Below are positions 27,104-36,469 of a DNA stretch of 64,000 nucleotides, one piece after another. The position numbers were made by a program, and so were the translations under genes. Where the stretch lies: the NCBI RefSeq assembly GCF_024244095.1, contig NW_026250689.1:1-64000 (forward strand), written 5' to 3'. The DNA is from Nematocida homosporus. Lineage: Eukaryota; Microsporidia. The notes beneath the pieces are model-generated. The model made no database searches. It saw only the letters and a list, made by a program, of their open reading frames with translations, and was not told the DNA's origin. Each line of letters starts with the position of its first letter. Within the stretch, counting starts at the first letter, position 1.

Positions 27104-27574
27104 ATTAGGATAAGTTATGTTTTGATTTAGATTAGATTAGATGGGGTGGTGTTTTGGTTGTGTTTTGATTTTGATTAGATTAGATATTGATTTAAGCCTA
27201 TCTTATCTCAACTTAATATTGGGTTACATTGGGTTACATTACATATTGGTGAGTGGTTGGATATGAGGATGGTATTGGGTTGGTATTGGGTTGAGTTGGT
27301 AGTAAGTTAAGTATTGAGTTAAGATAGTAGTAAGTAAAGAGTTAAGATAGTAAAGAGTTAAGTATTGGGTTGGTAGTGAGATAGTAGTAAGTAGAGGGCT
27401 GAGATAGTATTGAATTGGCAGTGAGATAGTAGTAAGTAGAGAGTTAAGATAGTAGTAAGTAGTAAGTAGTAAGTAGAGAGATAAGTATTGAGATAAGCAA
27501 TGAGATAATAAATAAGATATATGATAAATCAGTATGTATTGGGTTGGTTGGTATTGGGTTATTGTAAGAGGGGA
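27104..27574. other. GT-rich low-complexity spacer
   Basis: No gene. Bases 27290-27500 are near-tandem TAGTAAGTAGAGAGTTAAGATAG and TTGGGTTGGTA words. Confidence 0.7.
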
Positions 27575-28273
27575 TTAGATGAAGGGAGTTGGATTGGGTT
27601 GAGTTGGGATTGGGTTGGGGTAGATGGGGAAAGTTGAATGGGTAGTTGGTTGAATAGTAGTATAGATGATGTAGGTCCAGAGAAGAATATTGATGGCGGC
27701 AGTAATAAAGTTAAGGTCTTTGATTAGTCGGAGAATGATAGAGGGTTTGTTAGTGGTGGGAGAGTTATGGCGGGTGTTTAGAATGAGGAGATGGATACTA
27801 CTGAGTAAGACAAGTAAAAGAGGATAGACTTGTAGGAAAGGAAGAGTTTGGTTAGTAACTATATAGGCAGTAAAAGTTAGTAGAAGAAGAACAGTAGTTT
27901 GACTGTAATACTTATCAGGAATGATCAGATTAAGTATGAAACAAAGAGAAAAGGGTGAGAAGACCGTTAGAGTTAGTAAAGAAAGAAGGAAGTATTTAGT
28001 AAGTGCACAATAAACAGCTGTTTGACAAGTAGATCCTGTATCATATTCATGTAAGATATTAAGAATACGTCGAAAGGTAACATAAGCTAAGTAAGCTAAA
28101 GCTAGAATAGGTGGTATAAAGAAAAGACCAAAAGGTGGAAACGTATGATAGATAAGTTGTATTAGAGCTACAACAGGTACAAATTGAAGAATCCAATGGG
28201 AACATTTACGGCGGCGAGAAATACCTTTAGAGTACTCACCACGGGCGAAATTGAAGATGTCTAAAGATCTCAT
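27575..28273 (-). CDS. Orphan polytopic membrane protein (232 aa)
   Basis: A basic N terminus (ISRRRKCSHW) precedes about six hydrophobic segments: near residues 26-45, 48-68, 93-115, 124-144, 147-167 and 188-208. The last 25 residues are low-complexity Pro/Thr/Asn (NPIPTQPNPTP), merging into spacer-like DNA. It lacks transporter motifs I know. It lies 143 bp downstream of Mrd1 on the same strand. The basic start suggests the N terminus faces the cytosol. Confidence 0.65.
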   Translation of the reverse strand: MRSLDIFNFARGEYSKGISRRRKCSHWILQFVPVVALIQLIYHTFPPFGLFFIPPILALAYLAYVTFRRILNILHEYDTGSTCQTAVYCALTKYFLLSLLTLTVFSPFSLCFILNLIIPDKYYSQTTVLLLLTFTAYIVTNQTLPFLQVYPLLLVLLSSIHLLILNTRHNSPTTNKPSIILRLIKDLNFITAAINILLWTYIIYTTIQPTTHSTFPIYPNPIPTQPNPTPFI

Positions 28274-28416
28274 AGAGGGACTAGAATTAAGTTGTTGTAA
28301 AGTTAAGCTAAGTCAAAGTTGATTTGATGAGTTAAACAATTAGATAATTTAGGTAATCTACTTACTATTTATGTAATACTAACTTAATACTAACCCATCC
28401 TAATTTCAATTAGAGA

Positions 28417-30036
28417 TTAGAGATTAGCTCTTTCAGCCACAATATGCCGGCCATAGAGATGCAGATGCTTTATCTTGCTAAGCAGAAGGGCGACTTGTTC
28501 TTGGTTTTGGGGTTCAACAAAGCAGAACCCACGGTGAGTACCATCGGCTTTCTTAGGGAAACGTAGTTTGTACTCTTTGCCAATCAGACCGTCAAGTATT
28601 TCGGAAACTTCAGGTCGACCGGCTTGGAAGGGAATGTTCTTAAGAATAATCTTCTGATGTTGAATAGAGTGGTTAGCACCGGATTGATTGGGTTTAGTAG
28701 TTGTACTAGGAGGAAGAGTAGCTGAATTATCAGGCGTAGTAGTAGGTGGTGGTGTTCCAGCCAATTCACGAGTGTACCTGGCTTGAGTTACTTGAAGGTA
28801 CTCAACATAAACCGGATGGTCTCTAATCTTAGCAAAGTTGTTCTTTTTAAGCTCATTAGCTGCATCTGACTTAGTAGCATACTCAAGAACCACTAGAGTT
28901 TTAGAAGGCGAGAAGACTGCTCTAATATAAGTGCTGAAATACTTCCTAATCTCAACTTCAGTAGTATTATAAGGAATGTTTTTGATTAGTAGTGACTTTT
29001 TAGAGATAAACATACACGTACATCCTTTCTTATGACAAGTACAACCTTCAGCAATTCCTTCAACTTCTAAGAACTTCTTAGTTCTTTCTACTAACTCACT
29101 CTCTAGTAGAGCTATTCTCCCACCAATTCCAACTCCTTTATCCCTAAGTATTTCAGATTTAGAAACACGCTTCTCCTTAGCCGCAATTCCTAGAATAGCT
29201 GTAAAGTTAAAGAACAAAGCCGTATACTTACCACGTGATTGATTAGATCGATTCTTCAAACTTACTTCTTCTTTAGGCTTTCCTCTACTGGGCAGGATTG
29301 TTAAGTTCCGGCCTTGAAAGACTAACTCCCTACCTAGTAAGGCATAGGCATCTTGAGGAAAGGCATAAGTAATCAAAGCATGGCCACAGTTCAAAGTTTC
29401 TCCCTCTCCCCAGGCATTCTCTCTTTCCTTGTGCTTTAAGTATACCTCTGAAACTGCTCCATACTTAGCAAACTCAACTTCAACTTCTTCTTCAGTTGCC
29501 GTATAGGGTAAACCAGTCACAAAGATTTCACCCGTATCTAAAACCTTCATTTTAGCCTCAGATTCTACCTTTAACTTGTACTTCTGAATAACTTCTTCTA
29601 CTTTATCTTGACTACTGCCTTCAGTTATACCTTCTTTTAAGTCGTCTTCTTTTAAACCTACTTCATTCTCCCAACTTCCTTCTTTCTTCTTACTAATGAG
29701 CTGGACAATCTCTTTCATTTCAGCTATCCCCACTCCAGATAGTTCCATAGCTCGATTTCTTCTCTTACTTCTTAGTTCATCTTCTTCCATTAACTTTCTT
29801 CGTTCTAAGACAGGTTCCATAACTAGTCTGTGTCCTTTATAATATGACTTGTTATAATACACAACACTTTCTCTAGATATCTCTTCTGTTTTATATCCTA
29901 AGAAAGCCACCCTCCTACTTTCACCAGTAGCACTAGTTAACAATCTTACATCAGTAATAGGTCCTTTAACAGAAAAGTGATTTCTTATCTCAGTTTCTGT
30001 TACTAAAGAAGGCAAATTCTTAACTACCACACGCAT
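28417..30036 (-). CDS. MRD1: Mrd1/RBM19-like multi-RRM ribosome-assembly protein
   Basis: 539 residues with four RRM-like domains. RRM1 (1-80): MRVVVKNLPSLVTETEIRNHF, then SRRVAFLGYKTEE, the Mrd1 opening. A second near 165-255 (GEIFVTGLPYTATEEEVEVEF, GHALITYAFP). A third near 340-420 (SLLIKNIPYNTTEVEIRKYF). The last near 460-539 (KIILKNIPFQAGRPEV, GTHRGFCFVEP), matching the C-terminal RRM of Mrd1. Yeast Mrd1 has five RRMs and organises pre-18S rRNA in the 90S particle, acting before Dim1. A Cys/His cluster (EGCTCHKKGCTC) between domains is unusual for the family. RRM number by eye is approximate. Confidence 0.85.
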   Translation of the reverse strand: MRVVVKNLPSLVTETEIRNHFSVKGPITDVRLLTSATGESRRVAFLGYKTEEISRESVVYYNKSYYKGHRLVMEPVLERRKLMEEDELRSKRRNRAMELSGVGIAEMKEIVQLISKKKEGSWENEVGLKEDDLKEGITEGSSQDKVEEVIQKYKLKVESEAKMKVLDTGEIFVTGLPYTATEEEVEVEFAKYGAVSEVYLKHKERENAWGEGETLNCGHALITYAFPQDAYALLGRELVFQGRNLTILPSRGKPKEEVSLKNRSNQSRGKYTALFFNFTAILGIAAKEKRVSKSEILRDKGVGIGGRIALLESELVERTKKFLEVEGIAEGCTCHKKGCTCMFISKKSLLIKNIPYNTTEVEIRKYFSTYIRAVFSPSKTLVVLEYATKSDAANELKKNNFAKIRDHPVYVEYLQVTQARYTRELAGTPPPTTTPDNSATLPPSTTTKPNQSGANHSIQHQKIILKNIPFQAGRPEVSEILDGLIGKEYKLRFPKKADGTHRGFCFVEPQNQEQVALLLSKIKHLHLYGRHIVAERANL

Positions 30037-30542
30037 GCAAATTTTGCCGATTCAACCCATCTAAATATTACCCGATTAGGAAAATCACCACAATATCTAC
30101 CAACCCACTTAATTCACTCCACTATCCATTTCATTTCACCCCATCCTATCTCATTCTATTCTATCCCATTCTATCTCATCCCAACACCACTATTTTATTA
30201 GCAATTTCAACTATCTAAACACCAACTCAATACCATCTAAACACTAACTCAATACCATCTAAACACCAACTCAACGGATCTTTAAATACTAAGCTAACCC
30301 AAACCATTTATTAGATCCTTGAATTTTGATAGTCAGCATAATTTTGATTTTAACAAACCACATCATAATACTATTGTTAACTACCTCTAAAGAGATAGCC
30401 AATTGCAATATCTCAATACCAACTCAATACCACCATCCAATACCAATACCACCATCCAACACGATCACCCTGATTACTACTTACTAACTCACTACTTAGT
30501 AGTACCACTATCCAACAAAACACCAAACCAACTCAATACCAA
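30037..30542. other. CA-rich spacer
   Basis: No gene. CCATTCTATCCCATTCTATC and ACACCAACTCAATACC words. A TGACGTCA element follows. Confidence 0.65.
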
Positions 30543-30615
30543 TATGACGTCATCTTATTTCATCTTAACCAATACCTACTCAATAACAGACACTCCTTAA
30601 GATAAGTATTATGTT
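30543..30615 (-). repeat. Dispersed TGACGTCA element, copy 5 (shorter)
   Basis: On the plus strand ATATGACGTCATCTTATTTC, CCAATACCTACTCAATAA, and CTTAAGATAAG match plus-strand 15970-16045 block by block (ATATGACGTCATTTTATTTC, CCAATACATACTCAATAA, CTTATCTCAAG). Palindrome at 30545-30552. The CTCTATTAAAGA end is not clear in this copy. Confidence 0.65.
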
Positions 30616-30870
30616 ATGTTAAGTTAGTATTAATTGAGTATTAGTTAAGCACTAGAGTATCCTATCTAAACAAGTCTTTATCTTCCACCAGACAATCTAA
30701 GAATCAGAATCAAACAATCTAAGAATCAGATATCATATAACCCAATCAAACCAAAACATATTAAACCATTTAGTACTTTATTAGTATATCTGGAGATGCA
30801 AATAGATTAGATTAGATTAAATTAAGAGATTAGATTAAAATCAAAATCAAAATCTTATCTAAACCATAAC
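30616..30870. other. Spacer with a short tandem duplication
   Basis: No gene. ACAATCTAAGAATCAGA occurs twice between 30691 and 30730, followed by GATTAGATTAGATTAAATT and AATCAAAATCAAAATC runs. Confidence 0.6.
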
Positions 30871-31263
30871 TTACTGAAGAGTAGCCGAGGCAAACAATTG
30901 CTTCTGACCCTCACTAATAGCTCCAAAGTCTTCAATAGCAGCTACAGCACACTTAGCCGGCTTAATTACCTTCCCAGTCTCATCTAACTTACTGATACGG
31001 ACATACTCTCCTAAATCTTCGTGAGTTTCAACTTTAAAGATAGGAACTTGATACTCTCGAGCGAGTCCTTCAATTACACCAACTATCTTAGGCTCGTTAA
31101 TCTTCTTAGACATAAGAACTACTTTAGCTCTTTTACTGATAATAGATTTAGTCACCTGCCTTAATCCTTTAACTAATACACCACCTTTAATACTCTCAAA
31201 ACACATCTGAGTCATCGCTTCTGCTGAAGACATAGTAGTTTCTCCCTGTTGTACGCAATCCAT
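30871..31263 (-). CDS. RPS12: 40S ribosomal protein eS12
   Basis: 130 residues of the L7Ae/eS12 family: CFESIKGGVLVKGLRQVTKSI, KVVLMSKKINEPKIVGVIEGLAREYQVPIFKV, LGEYVRISKLDETGKVIKPAKCAVAAIEDFG. The start at 31263 is preferred over Met 11 (31233) because the T-run/C-patch CTTTTTTTTGCTACCCC directly precedes it. Confidence 0.95.
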   Translation of the reverse strand: MDCVQQGETTMSSAEAMTQMCFESIKGGVLVKGLRQVTKSIISKRAKVVLMSKKINEPKIVGVIEGLAREYQVPIFKVETHEDLGEYVRISKLDETGKVIKPAKCAVAAIEDFGAISEGQKQLFASATLQ

Positions 31264-31280
31264 GGGGTAGCAAAAAAAAG
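31264..31280 (-). promoter_or_regulatory. T-run/C-patch initiator of eS12
   Basis: Coding strand CTTTTTTTTGCTACCCC runs into the ATG and decides the start codon. Confidence 0.65.
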
Positions 31281-31714
31281 ACTAAATATACTTCTAGTGG
31301 GTTTAGTATTAGTTTAGTATTGGGGTGGTATTGGTTTAGTAGTGGGTTAAGTAGTGGGTTGGTATTGGGTTGGTTTAGATTGGGGTGGTATTGGTATTGA
31401 GTTTGGTTCGGGTGGTTGGGTTTGATATTGGGTGAGTAGAGATAAGTAGAGATAAGATAGTATTTAGGTGAGTAAAGATAAGTAAAGATAGATATAAGAT
31501 AGTATCTAGTTAAGTTAAATAAAGACAAGCAAAGATAAGATAGTATTCAGTTAAGTAAAGATAAGTAGAGATAAGATACTAATCTAGTTAAGTAAAGATA
31601 AGTAGAGATAAGATAGCATTTAGTTAAGTAGAGATAAGTAGATATGAGATAGTATCTAATCAAGTAGATATAAGATAATATAGTATTTAGGTGAATGATG
31701 AGTAACTGAACTAG
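31281..31714. other. GT-rich and GATAAG-rich spacer
   Basis: No gene. 31300-31420 is GTAGTGGGTTGGTATTGG-type DNA; 31430-31690 repeats a unit like AAGTAGAGATAAGATAGTATTTAGTT about six times with variation. Confidence 0.7.
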
Positions 31715-32227
31715 TTAGTCTTCTTTGAGCCAATGGACACGACGTTTCTGTTCTTCTTCTCGGAAGAGAATAAGGGCCTTTTTGATGTTGTAGGGGGTTT
31801 TGATACGGCATAAGTTGATCTTTTGGTTGCGGAAGTAGATATTGAGGAGTTTTAGTTGACTAGTTAGAGCTTGAGTTAGTTTAGATGATTTACGGAAGAG
31901 TCGAATAAAGATATAAGAAAGTAGTAGAACAATACCAAGCATCTTCATATAAATACGCCATAAGAAGGCAGAGAGAAGAATAGGTCTATCTCTTTCTAAT
32001 TCACAAAGTGTATCAAAGACTTGTTTGGTGACGTAATAAATATAAGCAATAGCTGTATTGATTAAAATAGCTGAATATAAGACTCTTCTTCTAGTCTCTT
32101 TGTTATATCTCTTATTAAGATACTTCTCAAAGATAAGAATGTCTTTAAGTGGATTGGGAGGTCTATCATCTTCGGCTAGATAAAGACGACTGGGTGGGGA
32201 CATAGATGGAGTATTTAAACCGGCCAT
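31715..32227 (-). CDS. Spo7-like regulatory subunit of the Nem1-type lipin phosphatase
   Basis: 170 residues. NPLKDILIFEKYLNKRYNKETRRR matches the Spo7 opening (FRNLLILEDDLRRQ). Two membrane segments follow (about 49-68 and 86-112). LKLLNIYFRNQKINLCRIKTP and LILFREEEQKRR match the family's post-membrane block LRPLNMYFN-LCRLKTP and FRE-YR-R. Spo7 (CNEP1R1) holds Nem1 phosphatase at the nuclear/ER membrane to activate lipin. The start 32227 is the first ATG; an upstream GTG extension would overlap the divergent peroxiredoxin start. Only 11 bp separate the two ATGs. Confidence 0.65.
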   Translation of the reverse strand: MAGLNTPSMSPPSRLYLAEDDRPPNPLKDILIFEKYLNKRYNKETRRRVLYSAILINTAIAYIYYVTKQVFDTLCELERDRPILLSAFLWRIYMKMLGIVLLLSYIFIRLFRKSSKLTQALTSQLKLLNIYFRNQKINLCRIKTPYNIKKALILFREEEQKRRVHWLKED

Positions 32228-32238
32228 TTTTTTTATGT

Positions 32239-32880
32239 ATGTCTGTACTTGGTTTGGCACTTCCTCGCTTATCTTTATCTGCTTATTGTTGTGGTGAGTT
32301 TAAACAAGTTAATTTGGAAGATTATTTGGGACAAACGTTGATTTTAGTCTTCTATCCTTTGGATTTTACCTTTGTTTGTCCGACTGAGATCATTGGATTT
32401 AGTAAAGCTAGATCTGAATTTAGTAAGGTAGGGGCTGAAGTTTTGTTGGTTTCTTGTGATAGTGTTTATTCCCATAAGGCTTGGGCTGAGAGGAAAGATG
32501 GTGGTATTTATGGGCATGGTCTGCCTATGTTATCTGATTGTAATGGTGGCTTATCTCGAGCTTTTGGGATTTACAAGGAAGATGAGGGTAGGTCTTATCG
32601 AGCTACTATTATTCTTAAGAATGGAGTAGTTGTTTATGAGTTAGTTCATGCTGATCCAATTGGTCGATCGACTAAGGAAATACTACGAGTGGTTAAGGCA
32701 CTTAAGTTCAATGAAGAACATGGTGATATTTGTCCTTTGGATTGGAATGAGGAGGAGGAAGGTAAAGAAGTTACGGCTATGGATGGGATTAAAGTTCTTG
32801 ATGATAGTGGTCGGGCCCGACAAGTAGCTGCTGAAACCAGCAGTACTGATCCTAGTGGTAATGCAACTACTGATGGGTAA
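32239..32880 (+). CDS. Typical 2-Cys peroxiredoxin (AhpC/TSA family)
   Basis: 213 residues. Peroxidatic Cys in FYPLDFTFVCPTEI (about residue 41), followed by LLVSCDSVYSHKAW, LSDCNGGLSRAFGIY and RATIILKNGVVVYELVH. Resolving Cys in HGDICPLDWN. It reduces hydrogen peroxide and alkyl hydroperoxides using thioredoxin. The segment after the resolving Cys is about 45 residues, longer than usual, with a polar non-conserved end, so the common YF-motif tail is absent; that tail confers sensitivity to hyperoxidation. The start 32239 fits the T-run; an earlier in-frame ATG at 32206 would overlap the Spo7-like gene. The stop lies in a 19-bp tandem duplication. Confidence 0.93.
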   Translation: MSVLGLALPRLSLSAYCCGEFKQVNLEDYLGQTLILVFYPLDFTFVCPTEIIGFSKARSEFSKVGAEVLLVSCDSVYSHKAWAERKDGGIYGHGLPMLSDCNGGLSRAFGIYKEDEGRSYRATIILKNGVVVYELVHADPIGRSTKEILRVVKALKFNEEHGDICPLDWNEEEEGKEVTAMDGIKVLDDSGRARQVAAETSSTDPSGNATTDG

Positions 32881-32899
32881 TGCAACTACTGATGGGTAA
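32862..32899 (+). repeat. 19-bp tandem duplication across the peroxiredoxin stop
   Basis: TGCAACTACTGATGGGTAA occurs twice in direct succession. The first copy encodes the last residues and stop (TAA at 32878-32880); the second is outside the gene. Confidence 0.9.
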
Positions 32900-33293
32900 G
32901 GGAATAAACTAGTTTAAGTTAAGTTAAGTTTAAGTGTGGTTGTGTGGTGTGATGTGTGTGGTGTGTTTAGGTGGTGTGTGGTGTGGTGTGGGGTAAGTTT
33001 AGGTGGGTTTATGTGGGTTTATGTGGTGTGAGATGAGTTAAGTTTAAGTGGGTTTAGATGCGTTAGGGCAAGGACTTAGTTAGTACTTAGTTAATAACGT
33101 ATTTATTGCTAGGGTGGGCTATGGTGATGTTAGAATGGGTCTATTAGCTGTTATTAAGATAATGAATTAAGTGAGTGTTAATGAAAGATTAAAATGGGTG
33201 TTAAATTGAGGTGGGTTGGGGTGGGGTGGGTTAGGATTGAGTTGAGAAAGAAGTAATAGTAGTGGTAGATGAGTAAATTGGTGTTTATAGTTG
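32900..33293. other. GT-rich low-complexity spacer
   Basis: No gene. Runs of GTGTGGTGTGGTGTGGG and TTAAGTTTAAGTGGG to 33065, then mixed sequence. The same strand bias continues into the 3' end of the acyltransferase gene. Confidence 0.65.
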
Positions 33294-34181
33294 TTATTTG
33301 GTGAAGAGATTGGTGATAAGGGCATCTTTTTTGGTGAAGGTGGAGAGAAGGTACTGATTGGGATCATTGATGGTGGCGAGTTGGTCGGGTTGGATGTGGA
33401 TGTTGAATGTGCCGGGTAGGGGATGGAGAAGGGCTTGGAGAAGAGAAGGAGCAGTAGTGCGTTGGTTATTTTCGGTGTAGACAATGGTGAGGTTGAGAAT
33501 TTGGGTGAACTTGGTATTGGCTAGGGCGGTTGTGAAGAGTTGGAAGCCTTTAGTGCGTGGTAGAAGGAGATTGCTAAGATGGGGAAGACCGTGTTGCTTG
33601 GCGTAGGTAAGGGAAAGCTTGTGCTTGGCTGGAGTAAAACGAGTGCCTTCGGGGTAGATGGCAAGGGCTTGACGAGGCTGGCGTTGGCGGACGGCACACC
33701 AGTCTTTGATATTCTGGGCATCTTTCTCCCAGGACCGTTTAATGAAAAGGAATCCAGACATGTACATGGCCCAGCCAACAATAGGAACCCACTTCATACT
33801 TTCTTTAGAGATGTACTTAGTATCAACTTGCAGAAGCTCAAAACCAATATACCGGACTAAAACTGTATCTAGAGCACAGATATGGTTGCTAACCAGAATA
33901 TAGGATGATTTTTGATCATTGTATTGGGCTAAGTTAGTTTGTGTTTGGCCTTGGTTATCACAGAAACGAATAGCATGTGGATTGCCGATTCTAAGACTGT
34001 AGAGGATTGTATTGGTGATGAGTTTAGCGTACAGACCCATAATACGTTCAATAAGAGTTCGGTTAAACAAGAAAACCGGGAAGAGACAGATTTCCACCAC
34101 TAGTAGAAAGAGAATAATTAGAACAAGGAGCAGAATAACAGCTAGTTTATGAAGTCTAATGGTTAAAGACTGAAATGTCAT
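33294..34181 (-). CDS. 1-acyl-sn-glycerol-3-phosphate acyltransferase family protein
   Basis: 295 residues. A hydrophobic N-terminal segment (about 14-38, VILLLVLIILFLLVVEICLFPVF) anchors it in the ER membrane. The PlsC domain shows block I SNHICALD (H-x4-D, about residues 98-104), block II-like region FLFIKRSWEKD, block III IYPEGTRFTPAKH (about 177-189) and a proline block near residue 200. The RFTPAKH form is that of the eukaryotic AGPAT3-5/LCLAT1 branch. It would acylate lysophosphatidate or another lysophospholipid using acyl-CoA. The C-terminal 30 residues are less conserved. The promoter lies next to an orphan gene 281 bp away. Confidence 0.85.
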   Translation of the reverse strand: MTFQSLTIRLHKLAVILLLVLIILFLLVVEICLFPVFLFNRTLIERIMGLYAKLITNTILYSLRIGNPHAIRFCDNQGQTQTNLAQYNDQKSSYILVSNHICALDTVLVRYIGFELLQVDTKYISKESMKWVPIVGWAMYMSGFLFIKRSWEKDAQNIKDWCAVRQRQPRQALAIYPEGTRFTPAKHKLSLTYAKQHGLPHLSNLLLPRTKGFQLFTTALANTKFTQILNLTIVYTENNQRTTAPSLLQALLHPLPGTFNIHIQPDQLATINDPNQYLLSTFTKKDALITNLFTK

Positions 34182-34462
34182 AAAAAATTGGGTTAGATCG
34201 GGTTGGTATTTAGTTAAGTTTAGATAGTATTTAGATAGTATTTAGATAGTGTTGAGTTAGGTGGGGGAGGGTTGAGTTAGTATTAGGTAAGGATTGGGTT
34301 GAGTTGGTGTTGATTTAGGATTGGGTTAAGCTGAATTATTGTTTGATGATGTTTTGATGTTATTGAGATTTTGTTTGGACTACTAGTTACGATTCAAAAC
34401 AAAACATTGTTTGATATCCTTAGAAACAAAGGCTAAATAGATCACAATATTTACAACAAACG

Positions 34463-36469
34463 ATGGAAGGAATGATCATGTCGGAGAAGAATAGAAAGGG
34501 AAGCGACTTATCGGAGAACGGTAAGGAGAAAAAGAAACTATCAAAGCTTGATGAGTTTCTCTTACGTAACCAAGACTTGATGCAACAAAGTTGTGCTGAT
34601 TCTCCTAAAGTAGAAGCACTTACTCTTAACATTGATGAGTTAGTCTTAAACAGTCAGGAGTGTTTAGTCATGGCAGCAGAAGGGTCCCCTGATGACCTCG
34701 AAGGGAAAGAAGAGGCACCGCCCCAAGTAGAGAGTTCAGAAAGCCCGGACCAAAGGGAAGAGCATCTTCCCGACTACCTTCAAGATCTTCTTACGGGTTT
34801 GGATGAAGAGCCAGCGAACAATTTAGTAGAAGAGTTAGATGGGGAAGCAAATGCAGAGTTAGATGAGAGCATGGATGGCATGTGTGCCGAGTTAGAGAGT
34901 GAAGTGTGTGTTGAGTTAGAAAGTAAAGTGGATGAAGCGAAGGTTGAGTTGGAGAATGAAGTGTGTGTTGAGTTAGAGAGTGAAGTATGTGTTGAGTTGG
35001 AGAATGAAGTGAATGAAGCGAAGGTTGAGTTGGAGAATGAAGTGTGTGTTGAGTTAGAGAGTGAGGTGTGTGTTGAGTTAGAGAGTGAAGTGTGTGTTGA
35101 GTTAGAAGAGGATCATAAGCAAGTTCTTATTACTAACCAGCCCGAAGGAGTAAACAAAGAAGTAGATCATCCAGAGGATCATACTCTAAGACCAACACAA
35201 GAACATCAAACAATCTCGTTTATTACTTCCACTTCAACTCCTACTCCTACTCCTAACCCAACCCTAACTAGTCAGCCAGCCACCTTAGAAGTAAGCACTG
35301 AAGTAGAACAGAGCAAGCCAAAACCAAAACCACCAACACCCACCTTTACCTCAGCCAAGCCAACACCCACCATTACTACACTTAAGCCAACCAACTCAAT
35401 AGAGACTCTTATCTCACCCGTACTTAATGCTTCAATCAGAACTACACCCACACCTATTACTACTACTGCAACACCTATTACTACTACTACACCTACTACT
35501 ACTGCAGCACCTACTACTATTACACCACCCATTACTCTACCACCTACACCACATATTACACCACTAACAAGTCAATCTCTTAATCCAACTATATCAAATC
35601 AAAAACAATCATTTACAAAAGCATTTATAGTAGATAAAAAGATAGCAGATACGGACCTAAAGTCACCTTTAGATAGCATATCCTGCCAATCAGCCGCCCC
35701 AATGAACACTACCCCCAAAAAGACATCTATTCGTAAGGTTTTAGCTCAATTCGGCACAGTAGTCTGGGGGCTAATCACCGGCTTAACCAGCAAAATACTC
35801 TGGACAGCTCTTTTCTCTTTAGTGGGACTACAAATGATTATGATGTTTGAAAAAGGTGTAACAATTAGTCCAAATCTTGATATGATTTTAAAGAACTACT
35901 TAACTTCCTGGCCAAGTACTTTAGCCTATCAAGTACTTACTTGGGGCGTTTTCCTCATTTCCTTATCTTACGCAACTATCTTCTTAGTAAATGCCTTACT
36001 GGTTTATAAGCCAGAAAGAAGATACCAAGAAGATTCGTCTAGTAATTTTATCTTAGCTGTATCAGCTGATATTTTGAATTTAACAACTATGCTGCCATTT
36101 ACGTTAGGTCTTATCAAAGAATCAATTGATTTTGGTTTATCTTTTGTCTGTCCTTACCAGGCTGGTATCTATATATGCAACATACTTTACCTTTGCTTTG
36201 TCATGCATACAGGCATACTAGCTTACGACGTAATTCAGCAGCAATCCCTAGCTGAAGCACAAAAACAAGGTCCATGGGAAATCATAGTACTTATAAGTCG
36301 TTGTCTACGTATATCTTTAATGACACTTATTGAGTGCTACCTCTTCCGAGTCCTACTAGATCTAGCCATTAAGCACTGCCGCAACCCAGATGCCCTAACT
36401 CAGCTCGGCGACTGGCTCCAAAACAAAGCCGACTCCCTAATAACCACAGTCTCCCTAATCCTTAAGTAA
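34463..36469 (+). CDS. Orphan membrane protein with acidic Cys-containing repeats and Thr/Pro linker (668 aa)
   Basis: Order: charged N terminus; acidic region; residues about 147-216 with six copies of E-V-C-V-E-L-E and two copies of a KVELENE insert, nearly identical at DNA level; a Thr/Pro/Ser linker (about 240-375); and a C-terminal part from about residue 420 with roughly six membrane spans (near 435-455, 482-510, 530-550, 560-575, 582-605, 625-645). No signal peptide, so the acidic domain is probably cytosolic. No family is recognised. The evenly spaced Cys residues could make disulfides or bind metal. Coding-strand skew turns from G-rich to C-rich near 35150. MEGMIM offers three nearby start Met codons. 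Confidence 0.7.
   Translation: MEGMIMSEKNRKGSDLSENGKEKKKLSKLDEFLLRNQDLMQQSCADSPKVEALTLNIDELVLNSQECLVMAAEGSPDDLEGKEEAPPQVESSESPDQREEHLPDYLQDLLTGLDEEPANNLVEELDGEANAELDESMDGMCAELESEVCVELESKVDEAKVELENEVCVELESEVCVELENEVNEAKVELENEVCVELESEVCVELESEVCVELEEDHKQVLITNQPEGVNKEVDHPEDHTLRPTQEHQTISFITSTSTPTPTPNPTLTSQPATLEVSTEVEQSKPKPKPPTPTFTSAKPTPTITTLKPTNSIETLISPVLNASIRTTPTPITTTATPITTTTPTTTAAPTTITPPITLPPTPHITPLTSQSLNPTISNQKQSFTKAFIVDKKIADTDLKSPLDSISCQSAAPMNTTPKKTSIRKVLAQFGTVVWGLITGLTSKILWTALFSLVGLQMIMMFEKGVTISPNLDMILKNYLTSWPSTLAYQVLTWGVFLISLSYATIFLVNALLVYKPERRYQEDSSSNFILAVSADILNLTTMLPFTLGLIKESIDFGLSFVCPYQAGIYICNILYLCFVMHTGILAYDVIQQQSLAEAQKQGPWEIIVLISRCLRISLMTLIECYLFRVLLDLAIKHCRNPDALTQLGDWLQNKADSLITTVSLILK

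Noticed and set aside
31196..31528. Minus-strand frame of 110 codons with Tyr/Asn/Pro repeats
   Set aside because: It translates GT-rich spacer DNA and overlaps the eS12 start out of frame.
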